A DNA stretch of 64,000 nt from Cytophagales bacterium (lineage in GTDB: Bacteria > Bacteroidota > Bacteroidia > Cytophagales > Cytophagaceae), in assembly GCA_004294225.1 (NCBI GenBank), contig REBA01000018.1, positions 1-64,000 of the forward strand, in the 5' to 3' direction. The position numbers and the translations under genes were made by a program. Numbering within the stretch: position 1 is the stretch's first letter; the number at the start of each line of letters is the position of its first letter. The notes under the pieces were generated by a model. It was not told the origin of the DNA. It did not search any database and was given only the letters and a program-made list of their open reading frames with translations. This document shows positions 16,416-25,927 of the stretch, in pieces.

Positions 16416-18365
16416 ATGGGAAAACAAAAACATGCGCATAAAATTAGCGGAGCTGCCTTACTGGTAACACTTGGTATTATCTATGGCGATATTGGAACTT
16501 CTCCATTGTATGTTTTCAAAGCTATTATAGGAGAAGATATTATTAGTGAACAACTAATTTTAGGCAGCCTTTCCTGTGTGTTCTGGACACTCACCCTTCA
16601 AACCACGATAAAATATGTCATCATCACCCTAAGAGCAGATAATAATGGAGAAGGAGGAATTTTTTCCCTCTTTGCCTTAGTAAGAAGAAGAGCTCCCGGA
16701 TTAGTTTGGGTAGCCATACTAGGCGGTAGTGCCTTGTTAGCAGATGGAATAATTACCCCACCAATATCAGTTTCTTCCGCAGTAGAGGGACTATTGATTC
16801 ACAATCCTAATTTGCAAACTATACCCATTGTTATTGCTATTCTTATTGCGATATTTTTATTCCAATCTTTTGGCACGAAAATGATAGGCAGTGCATTTGG
16901 ACCTATTATGTTTATTTGGTTTGCCATGCTTGCTATACTTGGCTTGAATCAAATTGTTCACGATTTGAGCGTATTTAAAGCAATTAACCCTTATTATGCA
17001 ATAGACTTATTGGCCAATTACCCTGGAGGATTTTGGTTGCTTTCGGCGGTATTTCTTTGTACTACAGGTGCCGAAGCCTTATATTCTGATTTAGGGCATT
17101 GTGGAAGAGCAAACATCAGATACACTTGGTTTTTTGTGAAAATCTGTTTGCTTATCAATTACTTTGGACAAGGAGTGTGGGCTCTTTCTCTAGTAGGACA
17201 AAAACTAGACAATAGAAATCCTTTTTATTCTCTCATGCCCGATTGGTTCTTAATCATTGGTATCGTTATAGCTACCTTAGCAGCAATAATTGCCAGTCAG
17301 GCACTAATTACTGGGTCTTTCACTCTTATTAGTGAAGCAATACGCCTAAATTTATGGCCTAAAGTAAGAATAAAATATCCCACTATTTTAAAAGGGCAAA
17401 TTTATGTGCCAAGTATCAATTGGCTACTAATGTTAGGTTGTATAGGCGTGGTGCTATATTTCAAAGAATCCGCTAACATGGAAGGTGCTTATGGTTTGGC
17501 TATTAGTCTTACCATGATGATGACAAGCATTCTGCTAAGCTTTTATTTATTATATGTCAAAAAAATAAGCTCAATTTTCATTATCAATGGCTTTATCTTT
17601 TATTTCATTATAGAATTTGCATTTCTTATTGCCAACCTCAGCAAATTCCTTCATGGTGGGTACGTAACACTTATTATTGGTGTTGTATTAATTATTATCA
17701 TGTGGGTTTGGTATGCTGCAAGAAAAGTGAAAAATAGACTTACAGAATTTGTAAAGCTAAGCGAATATTATCCATTATTAAAAGAAATTAGCGGAGACCT
17801 TACCGTACCCAAATATGCCACACACCTTGTTTACCTTACAAGTGCCGACAATCCAAACGAAATAGAATCAAAAATTATTTATTCTATTTTTCAAAAACAA
17901 CCCAAGCGAGCTGATATCTACTGGTTTATTCATATCGATGTGGTAGATGAACCCTACACAATGGAATACTCTGTTAAGATTCTAATACCAGACGATGTGG
18001 TAAGGGTAGAATTCAAACTAGGATTCAGAGTAGAACAGAAAATTAACTTATTTTTTAGAAGAGTTGTTGAAGACTTAGTCAATAAAAAAGAAGTTGATTT
18101 TACCAGCCGTTACACATCGCTCAACAAAAGAAATGTGATTGGTGATTTCAGATTCGTAGTATTAGAAAAACACCTAAGCTATGACAATCAACTTCCAAAA
18201 TATGAGCAAATAGTAATGGACTTATATTTTCTTATGAAAGAAATGAGCTTGTCAGAAACAAGTGCATTTGGCTTAGACACCAGCTCTGTTACCATAGAAA
18301 AAGTACCCATGGTAATCTCTCCAATGGAACATATCAATTTAATTAGGATGACGCAGAAATTTTAA
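16416..18365 (+). CDS. kup: Kup-family potassium uptake permease
   Basis: A 649-residue membrane protein of the KUP/HAK/KT family. It starts with GAALLVTLGIIYGDIGTSPLYV, the classic first-helix motif, then shows NNGEGGIFSLFALVRRRAPG, GDGIITPPISVSSAVEGL-type helix 3 (LADGIITPPIS), about twelve transmembrane segments to about residue 440 and a soluble C-terminal domain of about 200 residues. Kup proteins carry K+ with protons into the cytoplasm, most useful at low external K+. The gene has its own promoter upstream and stands alone. Confidence 0.94.
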   Translation: MGKQKHAHKISGAALLVTLGIIYGDIGTSPLYVFKAIIGEDIISEQLILGSLSCVFWTLTLQTTIKYVIITLRADNNGEGGIFSLFALVRRRAPGLVWVAILGGSALLADGIITPPISVSSAVEGLLIHNPNLQTIPIVIAILIAIFLFQSFGTKMIGSAFGPIMFIWFAMLAILGLNQIVHDLSVFKAINPYYAIDLLANYPGGFWLLSAVFLCTTGAEALYSDLGHCGRANIRYTWFFVKICLLINYFGQGVWALSLVGQKLDNRNPFYSLMPDWFLIIGIVIATLAAIIASQALITGSFTLISEAIRLNLWPKVRIKYPTILKGQIYVPSINWLLMLGCIGVVLYFKESANMEGAYGLAISLTMMMTSILLSFYLLYVKKISSIFIINGFIFYFIIEFAFLIANLSKFLHGGYVTLIIGVVLIIIMWVWYAARKVKNRLTEFVKLSEYYPLLKEISGDLTVPKYATHLVYLTSADNPNEIESKIIYSIFQKQPKRADIYWFIHIDVVDEPYTMEYSVKILIPDDVVRVEFKLGFRVEQKINLFFRRVVEDLVNKKEVDFTSRYTSLNKRNVIGDFRFVVLEKHLSYDNQLPKYEQIVMDLYFLMKEMSLSETSAFGLDTSSVTIEKVPMVISPMEHINLIRMTQKF

Positions 18366-18774
18366 TTATTTAATAATCAATTATAAAATAATTTAAAAAA
18401 AATCTCTACTAAATATATAGGAATAGTATATTTTTATTAATTTTACCACATCATTATAAAAGAATTTACCAAAAAATTAATATCAAAATGAATGAGGGTA
18501 GCATACTATTTTTCTTAATAAAAACCATCTTACTACGATGTTGTGCCTAGCATAATAGCTCTCAGTGTGAATCAATATTGTTTGTGATAAGTATTTTTAA
18601 AACCACTTACAGATTAATTCAAACAAAAACAATCCCAATAATTAAAAAACTGAATGAGACATTAAAATGTATCTCATTCAGCTAACTAGTAGAATTAAAA
18701 TTTTACAAAAAACATAACTATAAATAAGTAAATGCTTTTTGTGAATTCTCACACAAATTAAAACATCAATACAC
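18366..18774. other. Intergenic region between kup and the TonB receptor gene (409 bp)
   Basis: No gene of convincing length is present. The only structured element seen is the hairpin at 18650-18681. The very AT-rich 3' part (18690-18774) should contain the receptor promoter, but no full TTTG/TAnnTTTG pair could be picked. An ATG at 18488 opens only a 20-codon frame and is not called. Confidence 0.6.
18650..18681. repeat. Inverted repeat upstream of the TonB receptor gene
   Basis: CTGAATGAGA (18650-18659) is repeated inverted as TCTCATTCAG (18672-18681), and ACAT/ATGT extend the stem past a two-base bulge. A run of six A lies just left of it (18644-18649), i.e. T on the minus strand, so on that strand it looks like a Rho-independent terminator although no leftward gene starts between here and 18775. 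It may end a short leftward RNA or be a leader structure. Confidence 0.45.
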
Positions 18775-21345
18775 ATGAAAAACTCTAAAATACTAAATAT
18801 AAAACTTTTAGGACTTGTCTTATTTCCAATCTACTTAATTGCTCAAAATAATCCTGAAATAAATGCAACAGTATCAGGCAAAATAATAGATGCCAAAACT
18901 AATGAAACACTTATAGGAGCTAATATCAATATAAAAGGAACAACCAATGGTGCAGTTACGGATGCCAATGGAGAGTTTGCCTTAATCACTGGTCAAAAAT
19001 TACCATTTACTATAATTATAACCTACGTAGGATATGAAAAGCAAGAGCTTATTATCAATGAAAACAAAATAGAAATAAGACTAGAACCCAACCTAACCGA
19101 GTTAGGAGAAGTAGTGGTAACTTCTAGACGAAGAAGCGAATCAGTTCAGGAAATACCTATTCCAATTTCTGTAATCAGTGGAACTAAAGCAGAAGATGCT
19201 GGTGCATTCAATGTGAACCGTTTGAAAGAACTAGTGCCTACTGTACAACTCTATTCATCAAACCCAAGAAATACTACTTTAAATATAAGAGGATTAGGTT
19301 CTACTTTTGGTTTAACAAATGATGGAATAGACCAAGGAGTAGGATTTTATGTAGATGGTGTATATTATGCTAGACCAGCAGCTACTGCCCTTGATTTTAT
19401 TGATATTGATAAAATAGAAGTTTTACGTGGCCCACAAGGAACATTGTTCGGAAAAAACACCAGTGCAGGAGCATTCAATATCACCTCTAGAGCCGCAAGC
19501 TTTGACCCAACCGCCAATTTAGAGCTTAGCTATGGCAATTATGGTTTTATACAGGCAAAAGGTTCAATCTCTGGTCCAATAACTAAAAAGCTTGCAGCAA
19601 GAATCTCATTCACGGGTACTCAAAGGGATGGACTTTTATACAATACTCGTACAAAACTCAACATCAACGATATAAACAATATAGGATTAAGAACTCAATT
19701 GCTTTTCACACCCTCAGAAAGAATAAAAATCACTTTGATTGGAGATATTACAGACCAAAAGCCTAGTGGATATGGCTGGTCTGTAGCAGGTGTAGTTAGA
19801 ACCAAACGGGCAGATTATCGACAGTTCAATGCCATTATCGCAGATTTGGGTTACAAACTACCCTATCAAAGTGCTTTTGATAGAATAGTAGATCACGATA
19901 CCCCCTCAAAAGCAGACAATCAATTAGGTGGTATATCATTGAATACAGATATTAAAATTGGTAAAGGTACACTCACTTCTACAACTGCCTGGAGATACTG
20001 GATTTGGGAGCCGCTCAACGATAGAGACTATATTGGTTTACCAGTATTTACTATTTCAGCGGGTAATTCTGTTCATGACCAATATTCTCAAGAAATTAGA
20101 TATTCAGGTAAAATAAACTCGAAAATTTCTGGAGTTATTGGAGCATTCGGTCTATGGCAAGACTTAAAGTCCGACCCATTTCAGACAGAAGAAGTGGGCT
20201 CTGCTCAATGGCGTTTTGCACAAAACTCTACAAGTCCTTTATGGCAAACCCAAGGACTTTTTGATAATTTTGGAATACGAACAAAAAACAGAATTCAATC
20301 AAGAAGTCTTGCTGTCTTTGCACAAGCAGATTGGGCAATCACAGAAAAAATTCATCTGTTACCCGGAATAAGATATAATTCAGACAGTAAAGACGCCAAC
20401 TTCAAAAGAGAAGTATATGGAGGCTTGCAAACCTCTGACCCTGCTCTCTTAGCTCTAAAAAATGGTATATACACCAATCAAGCATTCGATATCAAAGTCA
20501 ATGAAGAAAACCTGTCTGGTCAATTAACCTTACAATATAAGTTCAATAAAAATATTAACGGTTTTGGTACCTATTCAATAAGCTATAAACCAGTTGGTAT
20601 TAATATCGGGGGTCTTCCTACACAAAGTGGAAGAGTAATGATTGAGTTGGCAAAAGTAAAGCCAGAATTTGTATCTCATTATGAATTTGGAATCAAAACA
20701 AAGCCAAGTGCTAAGTCTGTATTCAATATAGTATTTCATAACACCGAGATAAAAGACTTCCAGACCCAAGTGCAAACTCCAGAACCAGGTGTAAATAGAG
20801 GTTATCTAGCCAACGCAGAAAGAGTTCGTGTAATGGGTTTTGAAATAGATGGGAACATTCGTGTACAAAACTTTCTTAGCTTGAACGCTGCATTTGCTTA
20901 TACCGATGGCAAATATATCTCATTTAAAAACGCACCTGTTCCCCTAGAAGAAGTCGGTGGAACTTTAGCTTTCAAAGATATCTCTAACACCATTCTACCT
21001 GGTATTTCTAAATATGCCATTTCATCTGGAGCAGAAGTAAGCACAAAAGGTAATCTACTAGGGCTAAAAGGAAACTATTTTGTAGCCATTGATGTATATT
21101 ATAGGTCTTCATTCTCTTCAAGCCCTTCTCTTTCTCAATACCTAAATATAGATGGCTATGCCCTAATTAATAGCCGAATTGGCTTCAGGGCTTCAAATGG
21201 GATATCATTCTTTGTGTGGGGAAGAAACCTTGGGAATAAAAATTATTTCGAACAATTGTTAGCTGCACCAGGCAGTGCAGGACAATACGCAGGAATTGTG
21301 GGAGACCCAAGAACCTATGGAATTACAATAAGATACTCTTACTAA
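18775..21345 (+). CDS. TonB-dependent outer-membrane receptor
   Basis: An 856-residue receptor. It has a signal peptide (to about residue 23, ending LIAQ), a CarboxypepD_reg-like beta-sandwich (about 32-108: GKIIDAKTNETLIGANINIKG, TYVGYEKQELII), and a TonB box region around ELGEVVVTSRRR. A plug domain follows (about 122-235, with LNIRGLGS, VDGVYYARPAA, VLRGPQGTLFGKNTSAGAFNI), then a 22-strand type barrel ending in GITIRYSY. No SusD-like gene follows, so it is not a Sus-type polysaccharide locus. The barrel pattern (YANAERVRVMGFE, Fe-complex receptor-like) is compatible with siderophore or other small-ligand uptake, but substrate is unknown. Confidence 0.93.
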   Translation: MKNSKILNIKLLGLVLFPIYLIAQNNPEINATVSGKIIDAKTNETLIGANINIKGTTNGAVTDANGEFALITGQKLPFTIIITYVGYEKQELIINENKIEIRLEPNLTELGEVVVTSRRRSESVQEIPIPISVISGTKAEDAGAFNVNRLKELVPTVQLYSSNPRNTTLNIRGLGSTFGLTNDGIDQGVGFYVDGVYYARPAATALDFIDIDKIEVLRGPQGTLFGKNTSAGAFNITSRAASFDPTANLELSYGNYGFIQAKGSISGPITKKLAARISFTGTQRDGLLYNTRTKLNINDINNIGLRTQLLFTPSERIKITLIGDITDQKPSGYGWSVAGVVRTKRADYRQFNAIIADLGYKLPYQSAFDRIVDHDTPSKADNQLGGISLNTDIKIGKGTLTSTTAWRYWIWEPLNDRDYIGLPVFTISAGNSVHDQYSQEIRYSGKINSKISGVIGAFGLWQDLKSDPFQTEEVGSAQWRFAQNSTSPLWQTQGLFDNFGIRTKNRIQSRSLAVFAQADWAITEKIHLLPGIRYNSDSKDANFKREVYGGLQTSDPALLALKNGIYTNQAFDIKVNEENLSGQLTLQYKFNKNINGFGTYSISYKPVGINIGGLPTQSGRVMIELAKVKPEFVSHYEFGIKTKPSAKSVFNIVFHNTEIKDFQTQVQTPEPGVNRGYLANAERVRVMGFEIDGNIRVQNFLSLNAAFAYTDGKYISFKNAPVPLEEVGGTLAFKDISNTILPGISKYAISSGAEVSTKGNLLGLKGNYFVAIDVYYRSSFSSSPSLSQYLNIDGYALINSRIGFRASNGISFFVWGRNLGNKNYFEQLLAAPGSAGQYAGIVGDPRTYGITIRYSY

Positions 21346-21361
21346 AACTTAATAAATATAA

Positions 21362-21403
21362 AACATCAATAAAATTAGATTCTATTCTAATTTTATTGAT
21401 GTT
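21362..21403. terminator. Hairpin after the TonB receptor gene
   Basis: Two perfect 18-bp arms (21362-21379 AACATCAATAAAATTAGA and 21386-21403 its complement) enclose a six-base loop, starting 17 bp after the receptor stop codon. There is no clear T-run on either side, so it is a likely but atypical terminator, serving the receptor and possibly the convergent small gene at 21436-21600. Confidence 0.6.
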
Positions 21404-21435
21404 CCTAACAAAAAGCAAAATTCAAGAAACCAAAA

Positions 21436-21600
21436 CTACAATACCTTAGTCAATACATATATAATACCTCCAATAGCAAAAGCTACAGCAAATAGACCAG
21501 AATAAACCCCCCAAGCATACATATCTTGATCGGCACGGCATCCGGTGGTAAGGACGAAAGTAAACAAGAGAATAGAAATAGAATAAAGAAAATTTTTCAT
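21436..21600 (-). CDS. 54-residue small lipoprotein-like membrane peptide
   Basis: An ATG at 21600 opens a 54-codon frame ending TAG at 21436. The start MKNFLYSISILLFTFVLTTGC is a clean type II signal with Cys21, and the remainder is a short polar piece (RADQDMYAWG) followed by one hydrophobic helix (VYSGLFAVAFAIGGIIYVL) and TKVL. The order basic end, hydrophobic core, Cys, then a second helix is unlikely by chance. It sits alone between the TonB receptor (convergent) and prfC (same strand). I recognise no family. It could be an exported peptide with a lipid anchor and a transmembrane helix. Confidence 0.6.
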   Translation of the reverse strand: MKNFLYSISILLFTFVLTTGCRADQDMYAWGVYSGLFAVAFAIGGIIYVLTKVL

Positions 21601-21706
21601 TGTGTATATAGATTTAAATTAGAAACAGCAAACTAAAAGTAGGCTTTATTTTTTAAGCAATTTAATAAATGTGTATGAATGTAAAAACATAGTTTTTATA
21701 AATCTG

Positions 21707-23311
21707 CTAAGAAATTGCGGGAGCAGCTATTTTAAACTCTGAGGTAGTGTGGAATGTAATTTCAGGAAAATTCTCTTTTTGTGTTCTTAATGTCCACTCT
21801 GAATCTGCCATAAATACTGGGTTGTCATCTTTATCATAAAGTATTTGATTAGATTTTCGCAGAATAAATTCTTCTAGCCTTTTTTTATCTGTTGTAGTGA
21901 GCCAACAAGCTTTGTAGTAATTCATATGATGGTAATTACAAGAAGCCCCATATTCATTGAGCAGTCTGTGCTGAATTACTTCAAACTGAAGCTCGCCTAC
22001 AGTACCTATAATTTTTCTGTTTCCAATTTTTTGAATAAATAATTGGGCTACTCCTTCGTCTGTTAATTGCATCAATCCCTTTTCTAATTGCTTAGACTTC
22101 ATAGGGTCTGCATTCACAACCTCTTTAAATAATTCTGGAGAAAAACTTGGGATACCTTTAAAAAAGAATTTCTCTCCCTCAGTAAGCGTATCGCCAATCT
22201 TAAAATTACCAGTGTCATACAAACCTATAACATCTCCTGGATAAGCTTCATCAATTACGTTTTTATCTTGTGCTAAAAAAGTATAGGGATTTGAAAATTT
22301 AAATTGCTTATTTAATCTTACATGATGAAAGAATTTATTTCTTTCAAACTTTCCTGAGCAAACTCTTAAAAAAGCAATCCTATCTCTATGCTTAGGGTCA
22401 AGATTAGCATGAATTTTGAATATAAAACCACTCAATTTATCTTCAGTAGGAAGCACTTCTCTTTTATCAGTAATTCTAGGCTTAGGTGTAGGTGCAATTT
22501 CAATAAAAGTATCAAGAAGTTCTTGAACCCCAAAATTATTAACACCACTCCCAAAGAAAACTGGAGCCAGCAGAGCTTCTTGATAAAGCTCTTTGTCGAA
22601 AGGTTCAAACAAACCTTCTATCATTTCTACATCTTCTATTAAACTTTGGGTGGCTTTTTCTCCAATTTCTTTTGCTAAAGCTGGGTCATCAAGGTGTTCT
22701 ATTTTTATTTTATCTTTTGCAATCGTTGTTTTAGAAACTTGAAACAAGTTTAATGTTTTTTCATGCAAATTATACACTCCTTTGAAAGTGCTTCCCATGC
22801 CTATTGGCCATGCAAGAGGACGAAGTTTTATGAACAACTTTTCTTCTAATTCATCCAACAAATCGAAGGGTTCTCTTCCATCCCTATCCATTTTATTGAT
22901 AAATACAATAACTGGCGTATTCCGCATCCTACACACTTCCATCAATCTTTCTGTCTGAGCTTCTACACCTTTTACGCAATCTATTACCAATATTACACTA
23001 TCTACAGCGGTAAGTGTGCGATAAGTATCTTCGGCAAAGTCTTTATGCCCAGGGGTATCTAATAAATTTATTCTTACGCCTTTATAATCAAAAACCATAA
23101 CAGAAGTTGCTACAGATATCCCTCTTTGCTTTTCGATTTCCATAAAATCAGAGGTGGCAGTTTTCTTTATTTTGTTAGACTTTACTGCACCAGCTGTTTG
23201 AATGGCCCCACCAAAAAGGAGTAATTTTTCAGTAAGTGTGGTTTTTCCTGCATCTGGGTGGCTTATAATAGCAAATGTTCTACGTTTTTGAATTTCAGAA
23301 TTTGTACTCAT
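21707..23311 (-). CDS. prfC: Peptide chain release factor 3
   Basis: A 534-residue translational GTPase from the ATG at 23311 ([20 protein letters not shown]); the longer start at 23341 adds ten unlikely residues. Motifs: G1 [11 protein letters not shown]2 QRGISV, G3 DTPGHKDF, G4 NKMDRDGR, and the RF3-specific continuation ([21 protein letters not shown]). RF3 recycles RF1/RF2 from the ribosome after peptide release and takes part in quality control. Length fits. It is preceded by a -7 element at 23331-23338 and appears to be transcribed alone. Confidence 0.95.
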   Translation of the reverse strand: MSTNSEIQKRRTFAIISHPDAGKTTLTEKLLLFGGAIQTAGAVKSNKIKKTATSDFMEIEKQRGISVATSVMVFDYKGVRINLLDTPGHKDFAEDTYRTLTAVDSVILVIDCVKGVEAQTERLMEVCRMRNTPVIVFINKMDRDGREPFDLLDELEEKLFIKLRPLAWPIGMGSTFKGVYNLHEKTLNLFQVSKTTIAKDKIKIEHLDDPALAKEIGEKATQSLIEDVEMIEGLFEPFDKELYQEALLAPVFFGSGVNNFGVQELLDTFIEIAPTPKPRITDKREVLPTEDKLSGFIFKIHANLDPKHRDRIAFLRVCSGKFERNKFFHHVRLNKQFKFSNPYTFLAQDKNVIDEAYPGDVIGLYDTGNFKIGDTLTEGEKFFFKGIPSFSPELFKEVVNADPMKSKQLEKGLMQLTDEGVAQLFIQKIGNRKIIGTVGELQFEVIQHRLLNEYGASCNYHHMNYYKACWLTTTDKKRLEEFILRKSNQILYDKDDNPVFMADSEWTLRTQKENFPEITFHTTSEFKIAAPAIS

Positions 23312-23330
23312 TTCAAGGTTTAATAAATAG

Positions 23331-23338
23331 CAAAGATA
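23331..23338 (-). promoter_or_regulatory. Candidate -7 element of prfC
   Basis: Minus-strand TATCTTTG, a full TAnnTTTG match, 19 bp before the prfC ATG chosen here. This close spacing supports the start at 23311 over the one at 23341, which would lie upstream of the element. No -33 TTG at the usual distance. Confidence 0.45.
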
Positions 23339-23389
23339 CAAAATTTAGCTTGTAGCACTATTGAATTTCTGCGATAATACATCAGCAAT

Positions 23390-24496
23390 TTACTTCCACC
23401 ATGGAGACTGAGGTAGAATGCTATCTAAAACCATTGCCTCACCAATCATAGGGCTTGCAATTACTATCTGAGATTGCTCAACTTCTTTGTAATAATGAAG
23501 CTTTGTAATAGATTCATTCCATGGATGAACAGCCAATGTGAATTTCGCCCAATGCACTGGAAGTAATACTTTAGTTTTTAGATCTATCGCAGCTTTTAAG
23601 GTTTGGTGAGGTAGCATATGAATATATTTCCAATACTCATTGTATTGACCACATTCTAATATAGCTAAATCAAAAGGGCCGTACTTATTTCCAATTTCAG
23701 TAAAATGATTGTCGTAACCAGAATCACCACCTAGAAACAAAACATATCCATCGCAACTAAGTACAAAAGATGCCCAAAGGGTCTGATTCCTTTTCAAACC
23801 CCTTCCTGAGAAATGACGAGCAGGTGTACAGGTAATAACTAAACTATCTATAAATCTAGTTTCTTGCCACCAATCAAGTTCCTCGATACTAGAGGTAGGA
23901 ACTCCCCAATGCTCTAAATGAGCTCCCACACCTAATGGACAAATAAATTTCTTAGTATGGTCTTTCAATTTTAATATACTATGGTAATCAAGGTGATCAT
24001 AATGGTCATGTGATAATACTACGAGGTCTATCGAGGGAAGGTCTTCTATGGTGTATTCATTGCTTCCATCATAACTTTTAGCACCTATAGATTCAAATGG
24101 AGAGGCAAACCCACAGAACACAGGATCTACAAGGATATTTATATTGCTGATTTGTAATAAATAGCTTGAGTGTCCGAACCAAGTAATTATTGGTTTAGTT
24201 CCTTTTTCCAAAGGGCTTTTAAGATTTCTTTTTATCGAAGGGATTTTTTTGGGTGGGGCTGTTACTTGTTTATTCCATGTGTACCAACCTATCATTTTCC
24301 AATAAGAAGCCTCCTCTGCCATCATTTTTGTTGGGCTGAGGTTTTGGAAACTGCCCTCTAAATAATTGGGGGATTGTTCTATTCTTTTTTGCCTATCTCC
24401 TCTTGGTTTTTTCCCAAATTGGGGTAAATCTAACATCATACAGCCTATTAAACTAAAAACCAAAAGAAAAATAAACAATAAGCCTATTAATTTCAA
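23390..24496 (-). CDS. Lipoprotein MBL-fold hydrolase (NAPE-PLD/UlaG-like)
   Basis: A 368-residue protein with a type II signal ending in SLIG-C (Cys19), then a metallo-beta-lactamase domain: TWFGHSSYLLQI (105-116), NILVDPVF (120-127), LSHDHYDHLD (161-170, zinc ligands His163, His165, Asp167, His168), TPARHFSGRG, FLGGDSGYD and a late LLPVHWAKFTLA. The WxGHSS and ARHWSGR-type motifs are those of the NAPE-hydrolysing phospholipase D-like branch. The lipid anchor places it at the periplasmic or outer face of a membrane, so a lipid or lactone substrate is plausible but not shown. It follows dedA by 11 bp and is the last gene of the run TPR-comA-dedA-MBL. Confidence 0.8.
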   Translation of the reverse strand: MKLIGLLFIFLLVFSLIGCMMLDLPQFGKKPRGDRQKRIEQSPNYLEGSFQNLSPTKMMAEEASYWKMIGWYTWNKQVTAPPKKIPSIKRNLKSPLEKGTKPIITWFGHSSYLLQISNINILVDPVFCGFASPFESIGAKSYDGSNEYTIEDLPSIDLVVLSHDHYDHLDYHSILKLKDHTKKFICPLGVGAHLEHWGVPTSSIEELDWWQETRFIDSLVITCTPARHFSGRGLKRNQTLWASFVLSCDGYVLFLGGDSGYDNHFTEIGNKYGPFDLAILECGQYNEYWKYIHMLPHQTLKAAIDLKTKVLLPVHWAKFTLAVHPWNESITKLHYYKEVEQSQIVIASPMIGEAMVLDSILPQSPWWK

Positions 24497-24507
24497 AATC
24501 TGAACCT

Positions 24508-25152
24508 TTAAGGTGTTTTTTGAAATTTAGCTCTAAGAATCTCTATAATAGGAGGTAGAATTGAAATAAAAATAATCGCAAGTACTACTGTTTCGAAGTG
24601 TTTCTGAACAAAGTCAAGTTGCCCAAAATAGTATCCTAATAAGGTAAGCCCTACCACCCATATAGCTCCGCCAATGATATTATAAGAAATAAATTTCATG
24701 TAATTCATATTACCAATACCGGCTACAAAAGGAGCAAATGTTCTCACGATAGGGATAAATCTGGCAAGAATAATCGTTTTACCACCATGTTTTTCATAAA
24801 AATCTTGAGTCTTTTGCAAATGGCTTCTTTTAATTAATTTATAATCTCTGCTAAAAACCTTAGGACCTATATATTTTCCTATAAAATAGTTCAGCGTATC
24901 TCCTAATACCGCAGCTATAAATAATAATATAATCAAATAATAAATATTCAAAGAGCCTTTGTAAGCAAATGTTCCTGCTGCGAATAACAATGAATCGCCA
25001 GGTAACAAAGGCATAATTACTAAGCCTGTTTCTACAAAAATAATGAGAAATAATATCAGATAGGTAGCGAAGCCATATTGTAAGATAATTTCATTCAGGT
25101 ATTTATCTATGTGTAAGATAAAATCTATCAGCTCTTTAAAATAATGTATCAT
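24508..25152 (-). CDS. DedA-family membrane protein
   Basis: A 214-residue inner-membrane protein of the DedA (SNARE-associated/VTT) family. Visible motifs are FVETGLVIMPLLPGDSLLFAAG (about 40-61), GDTLNYFIGKYIGPK (84-98), a mid-protein HGGKTIILARFIPIVRTFAPFVAGIGNM (about 120-147) with the conserved FxPxxRxFxPxxAG, and further helices. DedA proteins help recycle undecaprenyl phosphate or scramble lipids between leaflets. It starts 6 bp after the comA stop codon and is followed 11 bp later by the MBL lipoprotein gene, so these are probably one transcript. Confidence 0.92.
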   Translation of the reverse strand: MIHYFKELIDFILHIDKYLNEIILQYGFATYLILFLIIFVETGLVIMPLLPGDSLLFAAGTFAYKGSLNIYYLIILLFIAAVLGDTLNYFIGKYIGPKVFSRDYKLIKRSHLQKTQDFYEKHGGKTIILARFIPIVRTFAPFVAGIGNMNYMKFISYNIIGGAIWVVGLTLLGYYFGQLDFVQKHFETVVLAIIFISILPPIIEILRAKFQKTP

Positions 25153-25158
25153 AACAAA

Positions 25159-25923
25159 TTAAGAAATAAAAAAATCAAAAGTATCGCTGCGTAAACCTAA
25201 TCTGAGAGTTTCTAGTGGTATAATCTCTGTAGGGGCTATATTGCCAAGATTGACATTGTTTCCAAGTAGTTTTATGAACCAAACTTGTTGCTCTTTTTGA
25301 GGTGCTTCCCAAATTATTTTTTCTGAAGGGATTTTGGTAAGAATTTCTTCTACTAAACCTGACCTCACTTCTCCAGTAGAACGGAAAAGACCCACAGTGC
25401 CTCCTTCTCTAGCTTCGCCAATAACTTTCCAAGCACCTGCATCTAATTCTTTCTGCATAAGTTCTATCCATTTGTATGGAGGAATTATTTTCTGGACATC
25501 TTTAGAACCCACTTCTGAGAGCACAGTAACATATTTAGAAAGCTTTTGGATATATTCACACTTCACTGCATGGTCTAAAGTAATAGAACCATCAGATACT
25601 TCCGCAAAAGTCATTTTATATTTATCTATCAGTCTGAGATAATCTTCAAATTGATTTCTAACGACATAGGCTTCAAAAAGAGTACCACCAAAGTAAACAG
25701 GAATTTGGTTAGAACGGTAAACTTGTAATTTTTTATCAAAATTTTGTGTTACATAAGAGGTTGCCCAGCCTAACTTCACAATGTCAATAAAATTAGATGA
25801 TCTTTCAAGCATATCTTCTGCTTGACGTGAGCTCAATCCTTTGTCCATAACCATTGTAAAACCAGCTTCTCTGGGTTTTATAGTTCTATCAGGAAGTTGT
25901 TTTAAGAAAAAATCGTTATACAT
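25159..25923 (-). CDS. comA: Phosphosulfolactate synthase (ComA)
   Basis: A 254-residue TIM-barrel protein. Family features seen are KPREAGFTMVMDKGLS (17-32), DIVKLGWATSYV (48-59), VYFGGTLFEAY (76-86), FAEVSDGSI (105-113), VLSEVGSKD (134-142), KVIGEAREGGTVGLF (165-179), IIWEAPQKEQQVWFI and LRLGLRSDT. ComA adds sulfite to phosphoenolpyruvate, the first step to sulfolactate and coenzyme M in methanogens. Bacteria with comA use the product for other sulfonates, such as sulfolactate in Bacillus spores. In Bacteroidota a role in cysteate and sulfonolipid supply is a reasonable guess. It is flanked within 6 bp by a TPR gene and dedA. Confidence 0.9.
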   Translation of the reverse strand: MYNDFFLKQLPDRTIKPREAGFTMVMDKGLSSRQAEDMLERSSNFIDIVKLGWATSYVTQNFDKKLQVYRSNQIPVYFGGTLFEAYVVRNQFEDYLRLIDKYKMTFAEVSDGSITLDHAVKCEYIQKLSKYVTVLSEVGSKDVQKIIPPYKWIELMQKELDAGAWKVIGEAREGGTVGLFRSTGEVRSGLVEEILTKIPSEKIIWEAPQKEQQVWFIKLLGNNVNLGNIAPTEIIPLETLRLGLRSDTFDFFIS

Positions 25924-25927
25924 AAGT

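Noticed and set aside
18488-18550. Short 20-codon frame in the kup-TonB intergenic region
   Set aside because: It has a run of hydrophobic codons but no continuation, RBS or conservation evidence; likely chance.
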